Part shown: piece by piece, positions 16,757 through 26,526 of the stretch
Layout of the letters: the number at the start of each line of letters is the position of its first letter
Numbering within the stretch: position 1 is the first letter of the stretch
NCBI GenBank assembly: GCA_022706085.1
Contig: JAKJDF010000008.1
Span: forward strand, 62,001 to 126,000
Direction: 5' to 3'
Length of the DNA stretch: 64,000 bases
Origin: Candidatus Latescibacterota bacterium
GTDB taxonomy: Bacteria; Latescibacterota; MWCZ01
Notes under the pieces: model-generated
The model's input: only the letters and a program-made list of their open reading frames with translations
What the model was told of the DNA's origin: nothing
Database searches by the model: none
Made by a program: the position numbers and the translations under genes

Positions 16757-19684
16757 ATGGAACGGAAGGAATTTCTGAACCCTGCGGGAATCTACCGTCC
16801 CGCCCCATTCTGGTCGTGGAACGACGACCTCCGGAATGAGGAGTTGGAAACACAGGCGCTCGACATGAAAAAGCACGGGTGGGGCGGCTATTTCATGCAC
16901 AGTCGCATCGGCCTGGTTACTCCCTACCTGAGCGACGAATGGATGGACCGGACCCGCCATACGGTGGAACTTTCCGCACGGGAGGGGCTTTTCGCGTATC
17001 TCTATGACGAAGACAAATGGCCGTCGGGGTACGCAGGCGGACTGGTTCCCCGATCCAACCCTGCGGTGAGAAACACCGCGCTCCAGTGCCATGCGGTGCC
17101 CCCGCCAGAAGACACCAATTCTGTTCTCGCGGTTTTTGCCTGGGAATCAGGCAGATGGGTTCGGATAGACCCCGCGTCAGTTCGTCCCGGAATGGAACTG
17201 GCGTATGTCAGCCAGTGGGTGGAGCCGATGGGGAATCCCTGGTTCAACGGGACGACCTACGTTGATTTGATGAACCCCGAGGCGTTCGAGGAGTTTGCGA
17301 GATCGACTCTCGACCCGTATGCGGCGCTTCTCGGGGCACATTGCGGAACAACCATCCCCGGCTGTTTCACGGACGAACCTGCCTACATCTTCTGGCATGC
17401 CCGGGGAATCCACCCTTCGAACACCGTACCGTGGTCCCCCGGCTTCAGAGAACGGTTCACCGGCACATGGGGTTACGACATACTCGATCGGATCATCTCG
17501 GTTTTCAAGCGCGAGGGGGATTTTGCCCGCGTGCGCTACCACTTCTGGCGCACGGCGACGGAAATGTTCCTCGATAATTTCAGTGAACCGTACGGGCGCT
17601 GGTGCCGTGAGCACAACCTCGAGTTGACCGGGCATTACATGTGCGAGGACAACCTCGTTGATCAGATCCGGTGGGTCGGTGCAGTCATGCCGCATTATGA
17701 ACACATGGGCTGGCCCGGAATGGATCATCTTGGGCGTAACATCGACAACATCATGACTGCAAAGCAGGTTACATCGGTTGCCCACCAGATCGGGAAGGGC
17801 CGTGCGCTTTCAGAGTTGTACGGGTGCTCCGGGCAGAATCTGACGTTCGAAGGGCGCAAATGGATTGCGGACTGGCACTTCGTACACGGCATCAATCTTT
17901 TGAACCCTCACCTCGCGCTGTACTCCATGCGCGGCGAGCGCAAGCGTGATTATCCTCCCACAATCTCGTTCCAGCAACCGTGGTGGCGCTTCAATAGCCT
18001 CATCGCGGGTTACGAAGCGCGGCTATCGTACGCGCTGACTCGCGGCAAACGGATTTCACAGGTTCTCGTCATTCACCCCATCGAAAGCGCATGGGCCTTG
18101 TATGAGCCCGGGGACGACCGGCGCGCGAGGCAGTTGAGCGACTGGTTTGATCAGGTCAGCCGGTGGCTGCTGGAAGAGCACTACGACTATGACTATGCGG
18201 ACGAGTCCCTCTTGGCGAAATACGGCAGACTGGAGCACGACAGGCTTTTTGTGGGCGAGGCTGAGTACGAATTGGTGGTGATCCCGCCATGTTTCACGTT
18301 GCGGCGGTCGACGGTTGACTTCTTGCAGAAGTGGATGGCGGCACAGGGCGCGGTGATTTCAATGAAGCCCGTGGCGCGCAGGGTCGACGCAGAAACGGAC
18401 GCGTGGGATTTCGTGAAAGACACCATCATCGTGGAAAATGATAGAACGGCATTCACGAGCGTTCTCGGCGAGCTTCTCGAGCCGAACGTCCGGGTCCTCT
18501 CTCCCGAAGGTTACCCCGTCGCGCCCATCTGGGTGCACCAGCGTGCGGACGGGGAGAAGGACCTTTTTTTCTTCGCCAACACAGACCGAACCCGTGGGTA
18601 CGCGTGCGAGCTCATCCTGCCGGGAGATGGGGCGGTAGAGGAGTGGGATCCGCGGACCGGAGACGTTCATGAGGTTGCCGTTGAGGTGCTGGATGACGAA
18701 GTCGTTGTGAGCAGGTTCATTGAACCCGGCGGTTCTCTTCTGTTGGTGATGGACCGATCCAAAGATGCGCGGGAAATCGACGAAGACGACGAGGAACTCG
18801 TCGAAGAGGGGGATGAAATTGACCTGGACGGCAGCTGGTTGAGCGAGCCGCGTGATCCAAACGCGATCACCCTCGATACGGTCCGCTGGAAGCTTGGCGA
18901 TGGGGAATTTCAGGGGCCGGACCCGCTCTGGAAGGTTCTTGATCCGGTTCGACGCCATTCTGGAACGTTCTCGCTGCAGTTTTCGGTTTCCGTGGAGGTG
19001 GTTCCGGAGCCGGATGTGTTTCTCGTTCTGGAAACGCCGGAAGCGTTTTCAGTCAGCGCAAATGGTACCGCATTGCCGGCAACCGATTGCGGGTTCTGGG
19101 TGGACACCAGTTTTCGGAAACGCTCATTGAACGGGCTTTTGAGGACCGGCGAGACCACGATCGTGCTGAGCGGAACCGCCGAGCCGAAGATAGAGTTGGA
19201 GTCGCTCTATATCATTGGAGATTTCGGTGTGAGGACAGAAGACAACCGGACCTTTGCGATCACGTCCAGGAAGTCGGTGGTTCTTGCGCCGAACCTTGTT
19301 GAGGAAGGATTCCCGTTCTTCGCCGGAACGATCAGCCTTACCCAGTCCTTCGAGATCAACCTTTCCGCATCCGGGCGCGCGAAGCTCGTGTTTGATGATC
19401 CTCAGTTCGTTGTGGCCGACGTGTGGGTAAACGGCAACAACGCGGGACAGGTGGTGTGGAGCCCGTACGAAGTGGAAATCGGGCGTTTTCTTGTTGACGG
19501 AACGAACACCATCAGGGTGGACCTGGTCAATTCGTTGCGCAACCTCCTCGGGCCGCATCATCACGCATTCGGGGAGCTTCTCGGCGTGGGGCCTGACAGC
19601 TTCAGCGATGCAGAGAACTGGACGGATGTGTACCAGTTTGTCCCGTTCGGGTTTGGCGGAGTGCGGGTGATTCTGGAAGGGTGA
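16757..19684 (+). CDS. GH106-like glycoside hydrolase (alpha-L-rhamnosidase family)
   Basis: A large 975-residue protein whose first 100 residues match the GH106 pattern: PFWSWNDDL, GWGGYFMHSRIGLVTPYLS, EWMDRTRHTVELSAREGLF and YLYDEDKWPSGYAGG. Further in are CFTDEPAYIF and LTGHYMCEDNLVDQIRW, which hold acidic residues in likely active-site loops. The C-terminal third (about 720-975) is beta-rich and ends with a carbohydrate-binding or sandwich-like region (FAGTISLTQSFEINL, VWVNGNNAGQVVWSPYEVE) as seen in GH2/GH106 relatives. There is no signal peptide, so it is probably cytoplasmic. The ATG at 16757 follows AAGGGAGTGAC. Rhamnose specificity follows the family and is not proven here. Confidence 0.8.
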   Translation: MERKEFLNPAGIYRPAPFWSWNDDLRNEELETQALDMKKHGWGGYFMHSRIGLVTPYLSDEWMDRTRHTVELSAREGLFAYLYDEDKWPSGYAGGLVPRSNPAVRNTALQCHAVPPPEDTNSVLAVFAWESGRWVRIDPASVRPGMELAYVSQWVEPMGNPWFNGTTYVDLMNPEAFEEFARSTLDPYAALLGAHCGTTIPGCFTDEPAYIFWHARGIHPSNTVPWSPGFRERFTGTWGYDILDRIISVFKREGDFARVRYHFWRTATEMFLDNFSEPYGRWCREHNLELTGHYMCEDNLVDQIRWVGAVMPHYEHMGWPGMDHLGRNIDNIMTAKQVTSVAHQIGKGRALSELYGCSGQNLTFEGRKWIADWHFVHGINLLNPHLALYSMRGERKRDYPPTISFQQPWWRFNSLIAGYEARLSYALTRGKRISQVLVIHPIESAWALYEPGDDRRARQLSDWFDQVSRWLLEEHYDYDYADESLLAKYGRLEHDRLFVGEAEYELVVIPPCFTLRRSTVDFLQKWMAAQGAVISMKPVARRVDAETDAWDFVKDTIIVENDRTAFTSVLGELLEPNVRVLSPEGYPVAPIWVHQRADGEKDLFFFANTDRTRGYACELILPGDGAVEEWDPRTGDVHEVAVEVLDDEVVVSRFIEPGGSLLLVMDRSKDAREIDEDDEELVEEGDEIDLDGSWLSEPRDPNAITLDTVRWKLGDGEFQGPDPLWKVLDPVRRHSGTFSLQFSVSVEVVPEPDVFLVLETPEAFSVSANGTALPATDCGFWVDTSFRKRSLNGLLRTGETTIVLSGTAEPKIELESLYIIGDFGVRTEDNRTFAITSRKSVVLAPNLVEEGFPFFAGTISLTQSFEINLSASGRAKLVFDDPQFVVADVWVNGNNAGQVVWSPYEVEIGRFLVDGTNTIRVDLVNSLRNLLGPHHHAFGELLGVGPDSFSDAENWTDVYQFVPFGFGGVRVILEG

Positions 19685-19751
19685 GCGTCCGGGTTGCCGG
19701 TGATGGGATTCGAGGTGACTCCGGCTGCCGCCAGAACAATCCGTTTGCAGC

Positions 19752-20519
19752 CTATCTGTTCGTCTCCCATGGAACGAAGAGGTCTCGGAACGTTCGCGGT
19801 TCCTCGGGAGCGTCCGGGTTTTCTTCGGTTCGCTCCAGTTTTTCCCCCCGCAAAAGCTCTCGTCGTCCGGTAGCGGCAAATATGGCTGCCAGAGACATGG
19901 CGATGAGCAACAGGCCGACCTGAGTCAGCGCCATCGCGGCACCCAGAATGACGGTTGAAATGAACAGGCCGGCGGAACGAGCGGGATACCGGAACGCCAA
20001 CACGATCGAATCGCGAACCACCTCGCGGAGCCTTGCTCCGTCACCGCTGGCGCGGTTCAGTCCGAACCAGAACAGCACCAGCAGGGATGCAATCTGCGCC
20101 CACAGCATCGCTCCCGCCAGAAGCAGGCCGGCAAACCGCGGTATCCACGACGCGCGAAGATAGAACGCCGCATTCACGCCAAGAACAACCAAAACGAGAG
20201 CGGCGGCGATGGGAAGTGCGATTCCCGCAGCGAATTGAGACCTGAAAAACCTCCACACATCGCCCCGCTCGACGCGCTGATAACGAACCCACCTTGTGGC
20301 GCAGAACATAGTGGTCAGCGTTGCCGGGTTGAGCCAGATTGCCCCAAACCCGGCCGCGAGTGCCGTCACAAGCCCGACCGCCCCAAGTCTGGAAATCAGT
20401 AACCTGCCCACACCCCATGTCGCAAGAAACCAGGGGAGACTTACCAGGAACCACAGCAGATTCAACACAATACACGTGCCGAGATGATCGTAAAGGTTCC
20501 AGAAGAACTTCTTCAGCAT
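19752..20519 (-). CDS. Integral membrane protein, YesL/DUF624-like
   Basis: A 255-residue protein with about six hydrophobic segments (LGTCIVLNLLWFLVSLPWFL, LPIAAALVLVVLGVNAAFYL, FAGLLLAGAMLWAQIASLLV, AGLFISTVILGAAMALTQVG and others) and an acidic, Pro-rich cytoplasmic tail. The start FFWNLYDHLGTCIVLNLLWFLVSLP resembles YesL/DUF624 proteins, often found beside pectin or rhamnogalacturonan genes. That would fit the GH106 neighbour, but the match is weak. The ATG is preceded by GGAG. It converges with the GH106 gene and is divergent from the esterase. Confidence 0.65.
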   Translation of the reverse strand: MLKKFFWNLYDHLGTCIVLNLLWFLVSLPWFLATWGVGRLLISRLGAVGLVTALAAGFGAIWLNPATLTTMFCATRWVRYQRVERGDVWRFFRSQFAAGIALPIAAALVLVVLGVNAAFYLRASWIPRFAGLLLAGAMLWAQIASLLVLFWFGLNRASGDGARLREVVRDSIVLAFRYPARSAGLFISTVILGAAMALTQVGLLLIAMSLAAIFAATGRRELLRGEKLERTEENPDAPEEPRTFRDLFVPWETNR

Positions 20520-20645
20520 GCGTTCTCCGTCTCGTCACAGCTGACGTGGAGGCGTTTCTCCGGCGCAAATGAACGGAGTACTTTGAAAGATAGGCGCATC
20601 TGTTACTGCGAGATCAGGTCGTCATCTTCTCGAAGGATCCGGAAA

Positions 20646-21419
20646 ATGTTGGTGCAAAACGTGGTTTATCGTCCCGACAATGAACGCGGCGTGCTCGACA
20701 TCATGCTCCCCGAGGGGGCAGGCCCTTTCCCGGCTGTTCTGTGTATCCATGGCGGCGCGTGGTCAGGAGGTGACAAGAGCCTGATGCACCCTTATGGAGA
20801 GGAACTTCTCAAACTTGGAATTGCGTCACTCTTTCCCAATTACCGGCTTACGGGAACCCATCCACACCCGGCGCAGGAACAGGACATTTTTGCTGTGCTG
20901 GAATGGGCGGCGGCCAACGCCGAAAGGTTCCGACTCGACACAACGCGGTTCGGGATCACCGGCGCCTCCGCAGGCGGGCATCTCGCCGCGCTTGTGGGCC
21001 TGAAAGCCACTAAGAAGCGTGACGTCGGGTACGCGGTTCGATGTATGGCACCGGTGTGTCCACCCACTGACTTTTTTGCCTTTTTAAGGGACAATCCGTC
21101 CCTGCGTTCGGTCCTGGAGGCCCTTGTGGGCGGCGAACTTGAAAAGAACGAATCTGCAGTCCGGGATGTATCGCCGATATTCCATGTGCACGAAAAGGCT
21201 CCTCCCTGTCTCGTAACTCACGGCGCGGTTGATACGGTGGTGCCGCCGACACAGGCCACCTCATTCGTTAATGCGCTCAAATCCGTCGGAGTGGAAGCAG
21301 AAGCGATCCTGGTTCCCGGTGTCGACCATGCGGCGTTCAATCCGGGCACTGAGCCCCCGGAGCCGCTTGGTGGCATCACGGCGTTCCGAGCGTTTTACCG
21401 GAAGCATCTTCTCTCCTGA
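20646..21419 (+). CDS. Alpha/beta hydrolase (BD-FAE/carboxylesterase-like)
   Basis: Predicted esterase of 257 residues. The oxyanion signature CIHGGAWSGGD, the nucleophile elbow GITGASAGGHLAAL (Ser about 108), Asp 196 in THGAVDTVVPP and His 228 in GVDHAAF form a complete catalytic set. This type (BD-FAE, Abhydrolase_3) removes acyl groups from sugars or small esters. There is no signal peptide. The ATG at 20646 has GGATCCGGAA in front, and the frame upstream to 20484 lacks similarity. It precedes the large GH-like gene by 54 bases and is probably co-transcribed, suggesting a role in deacylating imported oligosaccharides. Confidence 0.83.
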   Translation: MLVQNVVYRPDNERGVLDIMLPEGAGPFPAVLCIHGGAWSGGDKSLMHPYGEELLKLGIASLFPNYRLTGTHPHPAQEQDIFAVLEWAAANAERFRLDTTRFGITGASAGGHLAALVGLKATKKRDVGYAVRCMAPVCPPTDFFAFLRDNPSLRSVLEALVGGELEKNESAVRDVSPIFHVHEKAPPCLVTHGAVDTVVPPTQATSFVNALKSVGVEAEAILVPGVDHAAFNPGTEPPEPLGGITAFRAFYRKHLLS

Positions 21420-21473
21420 AGCCACGATCGCGTTTCACGTGCAGGCACCCGACCTCAAGGAGTCCGCAACCAG

Positions 21474-23930
21474 ATGAAGCCTGACTACCGTTATCACGGA
21501 CGACGAATGACCTTCGTTACTGCGCCGGGTGCGACGCAGGCGGAACAGCATGTGGCACGGGTGGCGTCGGAAGCTGCGCGTCGTCGCGGGGTGATCGGTC
21601 GTTACCACGAATCCGGAGACGTCCCTCCCACTGATCTGGCGGTTTTTCTCGGTGTGGGAGAAACCCATTCTCATGTGGTGGAAGAACTTCGCCGTCGTGA
21701 TCGCTTCGCGCCTTCATCGCCGCTGACGAGGGGTGCCCAGTCGAGCAGAATTGCCTCGTGCGGGAACCAGATCGCAGGTTCAGTGGTCATCTGGGGGGCG
21801 GACGTCGAAGGCCTCTGGGTAGCCGTCGGGCGCTTTTTGCGGGGCTTGCGCTGGCAAGACGGGACGTTTTCGTCCACCGGATGGGATGACGAGTTTCGTC
21901 CTGCCTTTGAATTGCGCGGAGAAGTGATGTCCAGCCATTTCACGGCGAACACGTTCTTCCAGTGGTCGCCGCGGCAGTGGTTTGAGTATCTGGACGAGAT
22001 GGCACTCTGGGGCATGAATCTGTTCATCACCATTCCAATCCACATGGCGGACTGGGACGGGATCAGTCCCTGGTCTGACCCTCCGCGATGGGTGTCGGAG
22101 GAGCGGAGAAAAGAGTGGGAAACGCACTGGGAAACACACTGCGCCGTATCGCAACGCGTGCATGAGATGGGGCTTCGATACGGCATGTGGATTCCGGCAA
22201 ACGATGTACCGCCCATGATGGCAGAAGCGCACTGGAACCGCGGCGGTGGCAAATACGTGTGCCCGTCCGTTCCGGAGGCGCGGCGCGCGATCCAGTATTC
22301 CCGGAGCAGGGTGATTCGGGGGCTGCCGCACGTGGACTACTGGTTTGTGCCTTCGGCGGATAACGGCGGGTGCCCGTGCGAGGATTGCCAGCCATGGGTG
22401 GACACGTATCTCTCGCTCGCCGAGGAGCAATCCCGGGAGCTGACGAAGTGGCATCCCGGGGCGAAAGTCATTCTCTCCAATCAAGCGCTCACTCACAGGG
22501 AAAACCAGAAACTCTGCGCGCGCCTTGCCGAGCCGGGAACAGACTGGGTCGAGGGCGTGGCATACGCGCCGGGATCAAATGAGACGTACATACAGGCTCG
22601 CGAGACGGAGGAATATGACTGGATCGACTGGTATCAGTTTGACCCGGAGCATCGGAGCCTGAAAGAGCTTTCGCGAACCATGCCACATTCGAAAAAGCTA
22701 TTTCTGTATCCGGATATCACTCACCTGACGCGTTCGCAGTACCCGGTGTGGGACGTTGACCCGCTCGTGGCATGGACTTACCACCGAGACACGGTGTTCT
22801 TTCGCCCCCGCGGGTATGCGGATGTGTTCCGTCGCTCCGCGCCGCATGCGGACGGTTCCTTCCCGTATTCCGAGGGGATATATGACGACGTGAACCAGGT
22901 CGTCTGGCTCGCGCTGAGTTGCGATCCTTCCCGATCTCACGTAGACATCCTTTCCGAATACTGGAGATGGCATGCCGGCGAAGACGCGGTACTTTCTGCG
23001 GTATGCGCCACCCATCAGTTGGAGGATTCGTGGAGGGGAGATATCACGGCGAACGCGCACGTCGAGACCGCGGTTCTGGAAACCGAAAAAGCGGTGCGCC
23101 TTGCCAGCGGAACAGGCTGGAGGCTGGATCTTTTGAGGATGCGCGCACTTCTGGATGAGTGGCTGAAAAACAGGCTGCTTGCCGCGAAGGTGTTGGAGAA
23201 CGGAATCATAGCGATGCTCCGGGACGACGCCACGGAGGGTGGCATCAGGTGGGCGATACAACAACTTGAGAACGCGATACGTTCCCTCCCGGAGGCTTCG
23301 GATGAGGTCCTGCGCCTGGAGAAAACACTGCTTCAGGCGGGGCCGAGAATGCCGGTGGGACGTATCAGACACATGACAGGCAACCTTGCCTGGATGAAGG
23401 CGACTCTGAAAAAGGCGCTTGCGGATCCGTCAGTTCGTTCGACGCTGGTGGCGGACATGATCGACTATGAACGCGGGGTGTACTACGTAGATTGCGGGAA
23501 CCCCGTTCGGGACACGTTCTGCGTGCACGGCCGGAGGTACACCTGTCTGGATGAACGCTCCTACCAGACGCCGTTCTCTGAACCACCTGAAATACGACCA
23601 TCACAGAACTCGCTCGTTATGACGTGCGGCGACGATGATGGTATCGTGTACCGGTTCCCTGATCTGCGTTCCGAACGGAAGTACGTGGTGCGCCTCACCT
23701 ATTTCCTTCCGACTCTATTCACGTATCGAGAGACGCGGAGCCAGAGGCTTGAGGCGAACGGCGTGGAGGTACACGGTCCACTGGTTCTTCCGCGGAAGCG
23801 TCCCGAAACGTTCGAGTTTGTTTTGCCTCGGGCCGCGTATTCAGCTGGCGAGACGACTCTGCGTTTCCGAAAAGCAGAAGGCGGCGTGACGACGGTTGTT
23901 TCCGAGATATGGATACGCGAGTGCGACTGA
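21474..23930 (+). CDS. Large putative glycoside hydrolase, family not assigned
   Basis: An 818-residue cytoplasmic-looking protein. Residues about 10-125 resemble the alpha/beta accessory domain placed before barrels in GH20, GH67 and GH84-type enzymes, ending in VIWGADVEGLWVAVGRFLRG. A barrel-like region then follows, starting FELRGEVMSSHFTANTFFQW and containing WFEYLDEMALWGMNLFITI, DYWFVPSADNGGCPCEDCQPW and WIDWYQFDPEH. The CPCEDC cluster could bind metal. The last 150 residues are beta-rich (RKYVVRLTYFLPT, EVHGPLVLPRKRP), like a binding or sandwich domain. I could not place it in one GH family. Its neighbours (esterase before, UROD-like after) are on the same strand with short gaps. Confidence 0.65.
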   Translation: MKPDYRYHGRRMTFVTAPGATQAEQHVARVASEAARRRGVIGRYHESGDVPPTDLAVFLGVGETHSHVVEELRRRDRFAPSSPLTRGAQSSRIASCGNQIAGSVVIWGADVEGLWVAVGRFLRGLRWQDGTFSSTGWDDEFRPAFELRGEVMSSHFTANTFFQWSPRQWFEYLDEMALWGMNLFITIPIHMADWDGISPWSDPPRWVSEERRKEWETHWETHCAVSQRVHEMGLRYGMWIPANDVPPMMAEAHWNRGGGKYVCPSVPEARRAIQYSRSRVIRGLPHVDYWFVPSADNGGCPCEDCQPWVDTYLSLAEEQSRELTKWHPGAKVILSNQALTHRENQKLCARLAEPGTDWVEGVAYAPGSNETYIQARETEEYDWIDWYQFDPEHRSLKELSRTMPHSKKLFLYPDITHLTRSQYPVWDVDPLVAWTYHRDTVFFRPRGYADVFRRSAPHADGSFPYSEGIYDDVNQVVWLALSCDPSRSHVDILSEYWRWHAGEDAVLSAVCATHQLEDSWRGDITANAHVETAVLETEKAVRLASGTGWRLDLLRMRALLDEWLKNRLLAAKVLENGIIAMLRDDATEGGIRWAIQQLENAIRSLPEASDEVLRLEKTLLQAGPRMPVGRIRHMTGNLAWMKATLKKALADPSVRSTLVADMIDYERGVYYVDCGNPVRDTFCVHGRRYTCLDERSYQTPFSEPPEIRPSQNSLVMTCGDDDGIVYRFPDLRSERKYVVRLTYFLPTLFTYRETRSQRLEANGVEVHGPLVLPRKRPETFEFVLPRAAYSAGETTLRFRKAEGGVTTVVSEIWIRECD

Positions 23931-24003
23931 CGGAGCCTGTGTTCCCGCGTCGCCACACGGGTTGAGCGCGGTCACAATCTGGTAACCCCTGGAGCGTGCA
24001 GCA

Positions 24004-25245
24004 GTGTTTACCCCACGAGAACGCGTCGCGCGAGTCGTCAATTTCCAGCAGGCGGACAGGGTTCCGATTGATCTGGGCGGTATGAAAGCCGCCGGCATCG
24101 CGGTGAAGGCGTACAACGCTCTCAAGAAACGAATCGGTTTGTCCACCCCGACACGGATCTGGGATCCGAAGTTCATGATTGCCCACGTGGAGGAGGTGGT
24201 CAGGCAGAGATTCCATCTGGACGTGGTTCCGCTGGACGTTTCTTCTGTATCGGATGAGCTGCGTCCAGAATGTGAATGGGTGCCGATGGCGCTTTACGAA
24301 GGCGCCGAGGGCCTCATGCCACCAGGGACAATGATCGGAGAGGACGACCGGGGACGCTGGGTACTCATGGACGCGGATGGACGACCGACGACGCTGCGAA
24401 TGCCTCGTGAGGGATACTACTTCGACGACATATCGTTTGATCGCCCCGGAATGGGAATCCGGCCGTCCCAGTTCCAACCCGAAGCGACCTTTTCGGATGA
24501 ACAGCTTCGTGCGGTCGAAGCGAGAGCGGACTTCCTGTTTTCCCACACCGACTATGCGGTGCTGGGCTGGGGAGGTGGGGTGTGTTTTCTCGGGTTGAGC
24601 TTGATCACCGAAAGATCCAGTAACGTGACGATGGGATGCCCCACCCAATGGATGACCATGCTTATCACGGAAAAGGAACTGTGTCACGAAATGATGGGCA
24701 GGTCTGTGGACGCAGCCATTTCACGGCTCAGTCTTCTTTCTGAGGTCATCGGGAACAAGTGTTTTGCATGGGGAATTGCAGCGGATGACGCCGGAACCCA
24801 GCGCGGTGAGTTCATCCACCCGGATTTGTGGGCCGAAATGATAAAGCCGCATTACGCACGTCTGTGTGCGTGGGTACACGCGCACACCGAATGGAAAACA
24901 TTCCTCCATTCGTGCGGTTCCGTGCATCACCTTATTCCTCACATGATCGAGGCCGGGGTTGACATCCTGAATCCTGTTCAGACGTCCGCCGCGAACATGG
25001 AACCGGAACGATTGAAACGTGAATTCGGAGGGAAACTGGTGTTCTGGGGTGGGGGGTGCGATACGCAGCATGTTCTTGGAAACGGCTCGCCCGAAGAGGT
25101 ACGCGCCCATGTTCGTGAACGTCTCGCGCTTTTCAAGCCCGAGGGCGGATACGTGTTCACTCAGGTGCACAACATCCAGCCGAACGTGCCTCCGGAGAAC
25201 ATCGTTGCAATGTTGGATGCCGCATATGAATACGGCGTGTTCTGA
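24004..25245 (+). CDS. Uroporphyrinogen-decarboxylase/MtaA-like (corrinoid methyltransferase) protein
   Basis: A 413-residue member of the UROD superfamily. It begins FTPRERVARVVNFQQADRVPID, the usual start of UROD-like methyltransferases. Near the C-terminus it has FLHSCGSVHHLIP (His 302, Cys 304) and WGGGCDTQHVL (Cys 352). This H-x-C...C set is the zinc site of methylcobamide methyltransferases (MtaA/MtbA type), not of haem-pathway UROD. The likely role is therefore methyl transfer, but no corrinoid protein is adjacent, so the partner is unknown. The start is the GTG at 24004 with GGAG nine bases upstream. The stop lies only three bases from the stop of the convergent gene. Confidence 0.8.
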   Translation: MFTPRERVARVVNFQQADRVPIDLGGMKAAGIAVKAYNALKKRIGLSTPTRIWDPKFMIAHVEEVVRQRFHLDVVPLDVSSVSDELRPECEWVPMALYEGAEGLMPPGTMIGEDDRGRWVLMDADGRPTTLRMPREGYYFDDISFDRPGMGIRPSQFQPEATFSDEQLRAVEARADFLFSHTDYAVLGWGGGVCFLGLSLITERSSNVTMGCPTQWMTMLITEKELCHEMMGRSVDAAISRLSLLSEVIGNKCFAWGIAADDAGTQRGEFIHPDLWAEMIKPHYARLCAWVHAHTEWKTFLHSCGSVHHLIPHMIEAGVDILNPVQTSAANMEPERLKREFGGKLVFWGGGCDTQHVLGNGSPEEVRAHVRERLALFKPEGGYVFTQVHNIQPNVPPENIVAMLDAAYEYGVF

Positions 25246-25248
25246 TGA

Positions 25249-26526
25249 TTACGTTTTGTGCTCTTTTTTTCGTGCAGCGGGGAAAAGTACGTTGTTGAGA
25301 ATAAGTCGGTACCCCGGTGAGTTCCGGTGGAAATTCAGGTCCGTTGGCGGGTCCCCCACCAGATGCTGGTAATCCTCCGGGTCATGCCCGCCAAGGAACG
25401 TGAACGTACCGGTCCCGATCTGCCCGTGAATGTACTTCACCTCATCTTCCCCTTCCGATTCGCCCAGTACAATCACTGACGGCTTCAGGAACCTGCGATG
25501 GAATCCTACAGTCTGGCCGAGAAACCCGCGAACGTGGTCGACATGGTTCTGTGTCAGCATGGCTTCGACCGGGCTCAGTTTGGCGGAGAAGTCGAAAAGA
25601 GTGAAGAAATCGGCCTCCGGCCCTCGGGGATTTGCGGCGCGATCATCGTACGTGTCGATGTTTGAGAACTCATACACCCACGGGTTCTCTTCTAGCCGGA
25701 AATTCTCGAATGCCATCGTTTTTGAGAAATCAAGCCGGTTGTTGTAGTCTGGAGTCACCCCGTCTCCATCGCAGATGGCAGGGACAATGTCAATATCCTC
25801 CGCCGCCAGGGCAATGTCAATTGTGTCGGTGGCCGAGCACATGGCGAAAAGGAAACCGCCGTTTGCCACATACTCCCGGATTGCACGTGCGACCGCTTTC
25901 TTGAGCTCACTTACCTTAGCAAAACCGAGTTCTCGTGCGGTTCGCTCCAAATCGGCCCTTTGCCGAAGGAACCAGGGTGCGGTCTGATAGCTGATGTAGA
26001 ACCGCCCGTATTGCCCCGTGAAATCCTCGTGGTGCAGGTGGAGCCAGTCATAGTTCCTCAACTCGCCCGCAAGCACCTCGCGGTCCCAGAGTGTGGTGTA
26101 CTCGATCTCAGCATAGGTGAGGGCGAGTGTTACCGCGTCGTCCCACGGTTGCGTGCCGGGAGGGGTGTATACCGCGATGCGTGGCGCTTTGTCGAGTCGT
26201 ATCACCTCCATGTTTTCGCGTTCGATGGTGCTGTAAATCACGGCGGCTTCACTGTCAGCAATCCGTTCCGAAAGAACGCCGCGGACCTGGGATTCCGCGC
26301 GGATGACATCGCTGTAATCCAGCAGGAAGGAGCCGCCGCGGTAATTGAGCAACCATTCCGCAGGTAGCCCGCGTTGCAGGGACCAGAAGACAACCCCGTA
26401 GGCTTTGAGGTGGTCGGTCTGCGTCCGATCCATGGGTATCAGGAGCTTATCTGCACGCGACACCTCCGCGCTGCAAAAAAGAAACGCCGCGAGAACAATT
26501 CGGAAATTCCGCCGCGCCAGGTTCAT
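25249..26526 (-). CDS. Secreted protein with class-I-amidotransferase-like fold, of the kind labelled 'asparagine synthetase B'
   Basis: A 425-residue protein with a clear signal peptide (FRIVLAAFLFCSAEVSRA). Next comes KLLIPMDRTQTDHLKAYGVVFWSL, typical of a conserved group often labelled asparagine synthetase B without biochemical support. The middle part (APRIAVYTPPGTQPWDDAV, GGFLFAMCSATDTIDIALAA) looks like a flavodoxin-like or GATase1-type fold, and the end has GTFTFLGGHDPEDYQHLV. I see no asparagine-synthetase ATP-binding motif, so that label is probably wrong. The ATG overlaps the stop of the TPR gene (ATGA), indicating a tight functional pair. Confidence 0.68.
   Translation of the reverse strand: MNLARRNFRIVLAAFLFCSAEVSRADKLLIPMDRTQTDHLKAYGVVFWSLQRGLPAEWLLNYRGGSFLLDYSDVIRAESQVRGVLSERIADSEAAVIYSTIERENMEVIRLDKAPRIAVYTPPGTQPWDDAVTLALTYAEIEYTTLWDREVLAGELRNYDWLHLHHEDFTGQYGRFYISYQTAPWFLRQRADLERTARELGFAKVSELKKAVARAIREYVANGGFLFAMCSATDTIDIALAAEDIDIVPAICDGDGVTPDYNNRLDFSKTMAFENFRLEENPWVYEFSNIDTYDDRAANPRGPEADFFTLFDFSAKLSPVEAMLTQNHVDHVRGFLGQTVGFHRRFLKPSVIVLGESEGEDEVKYIHGQIGTGTFTFLGGHDPEDYQHLVGDPPTDLNFHRNSPGYRLILNNVLFPAARKKEHKT

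Noticed and set aside
22698-23372. Reverse open frame of 224 codons inside the large GH-like gene
   Set aside because: Antisense to an 818-residue protein with consistent domain-like structure, and no plausible start context.
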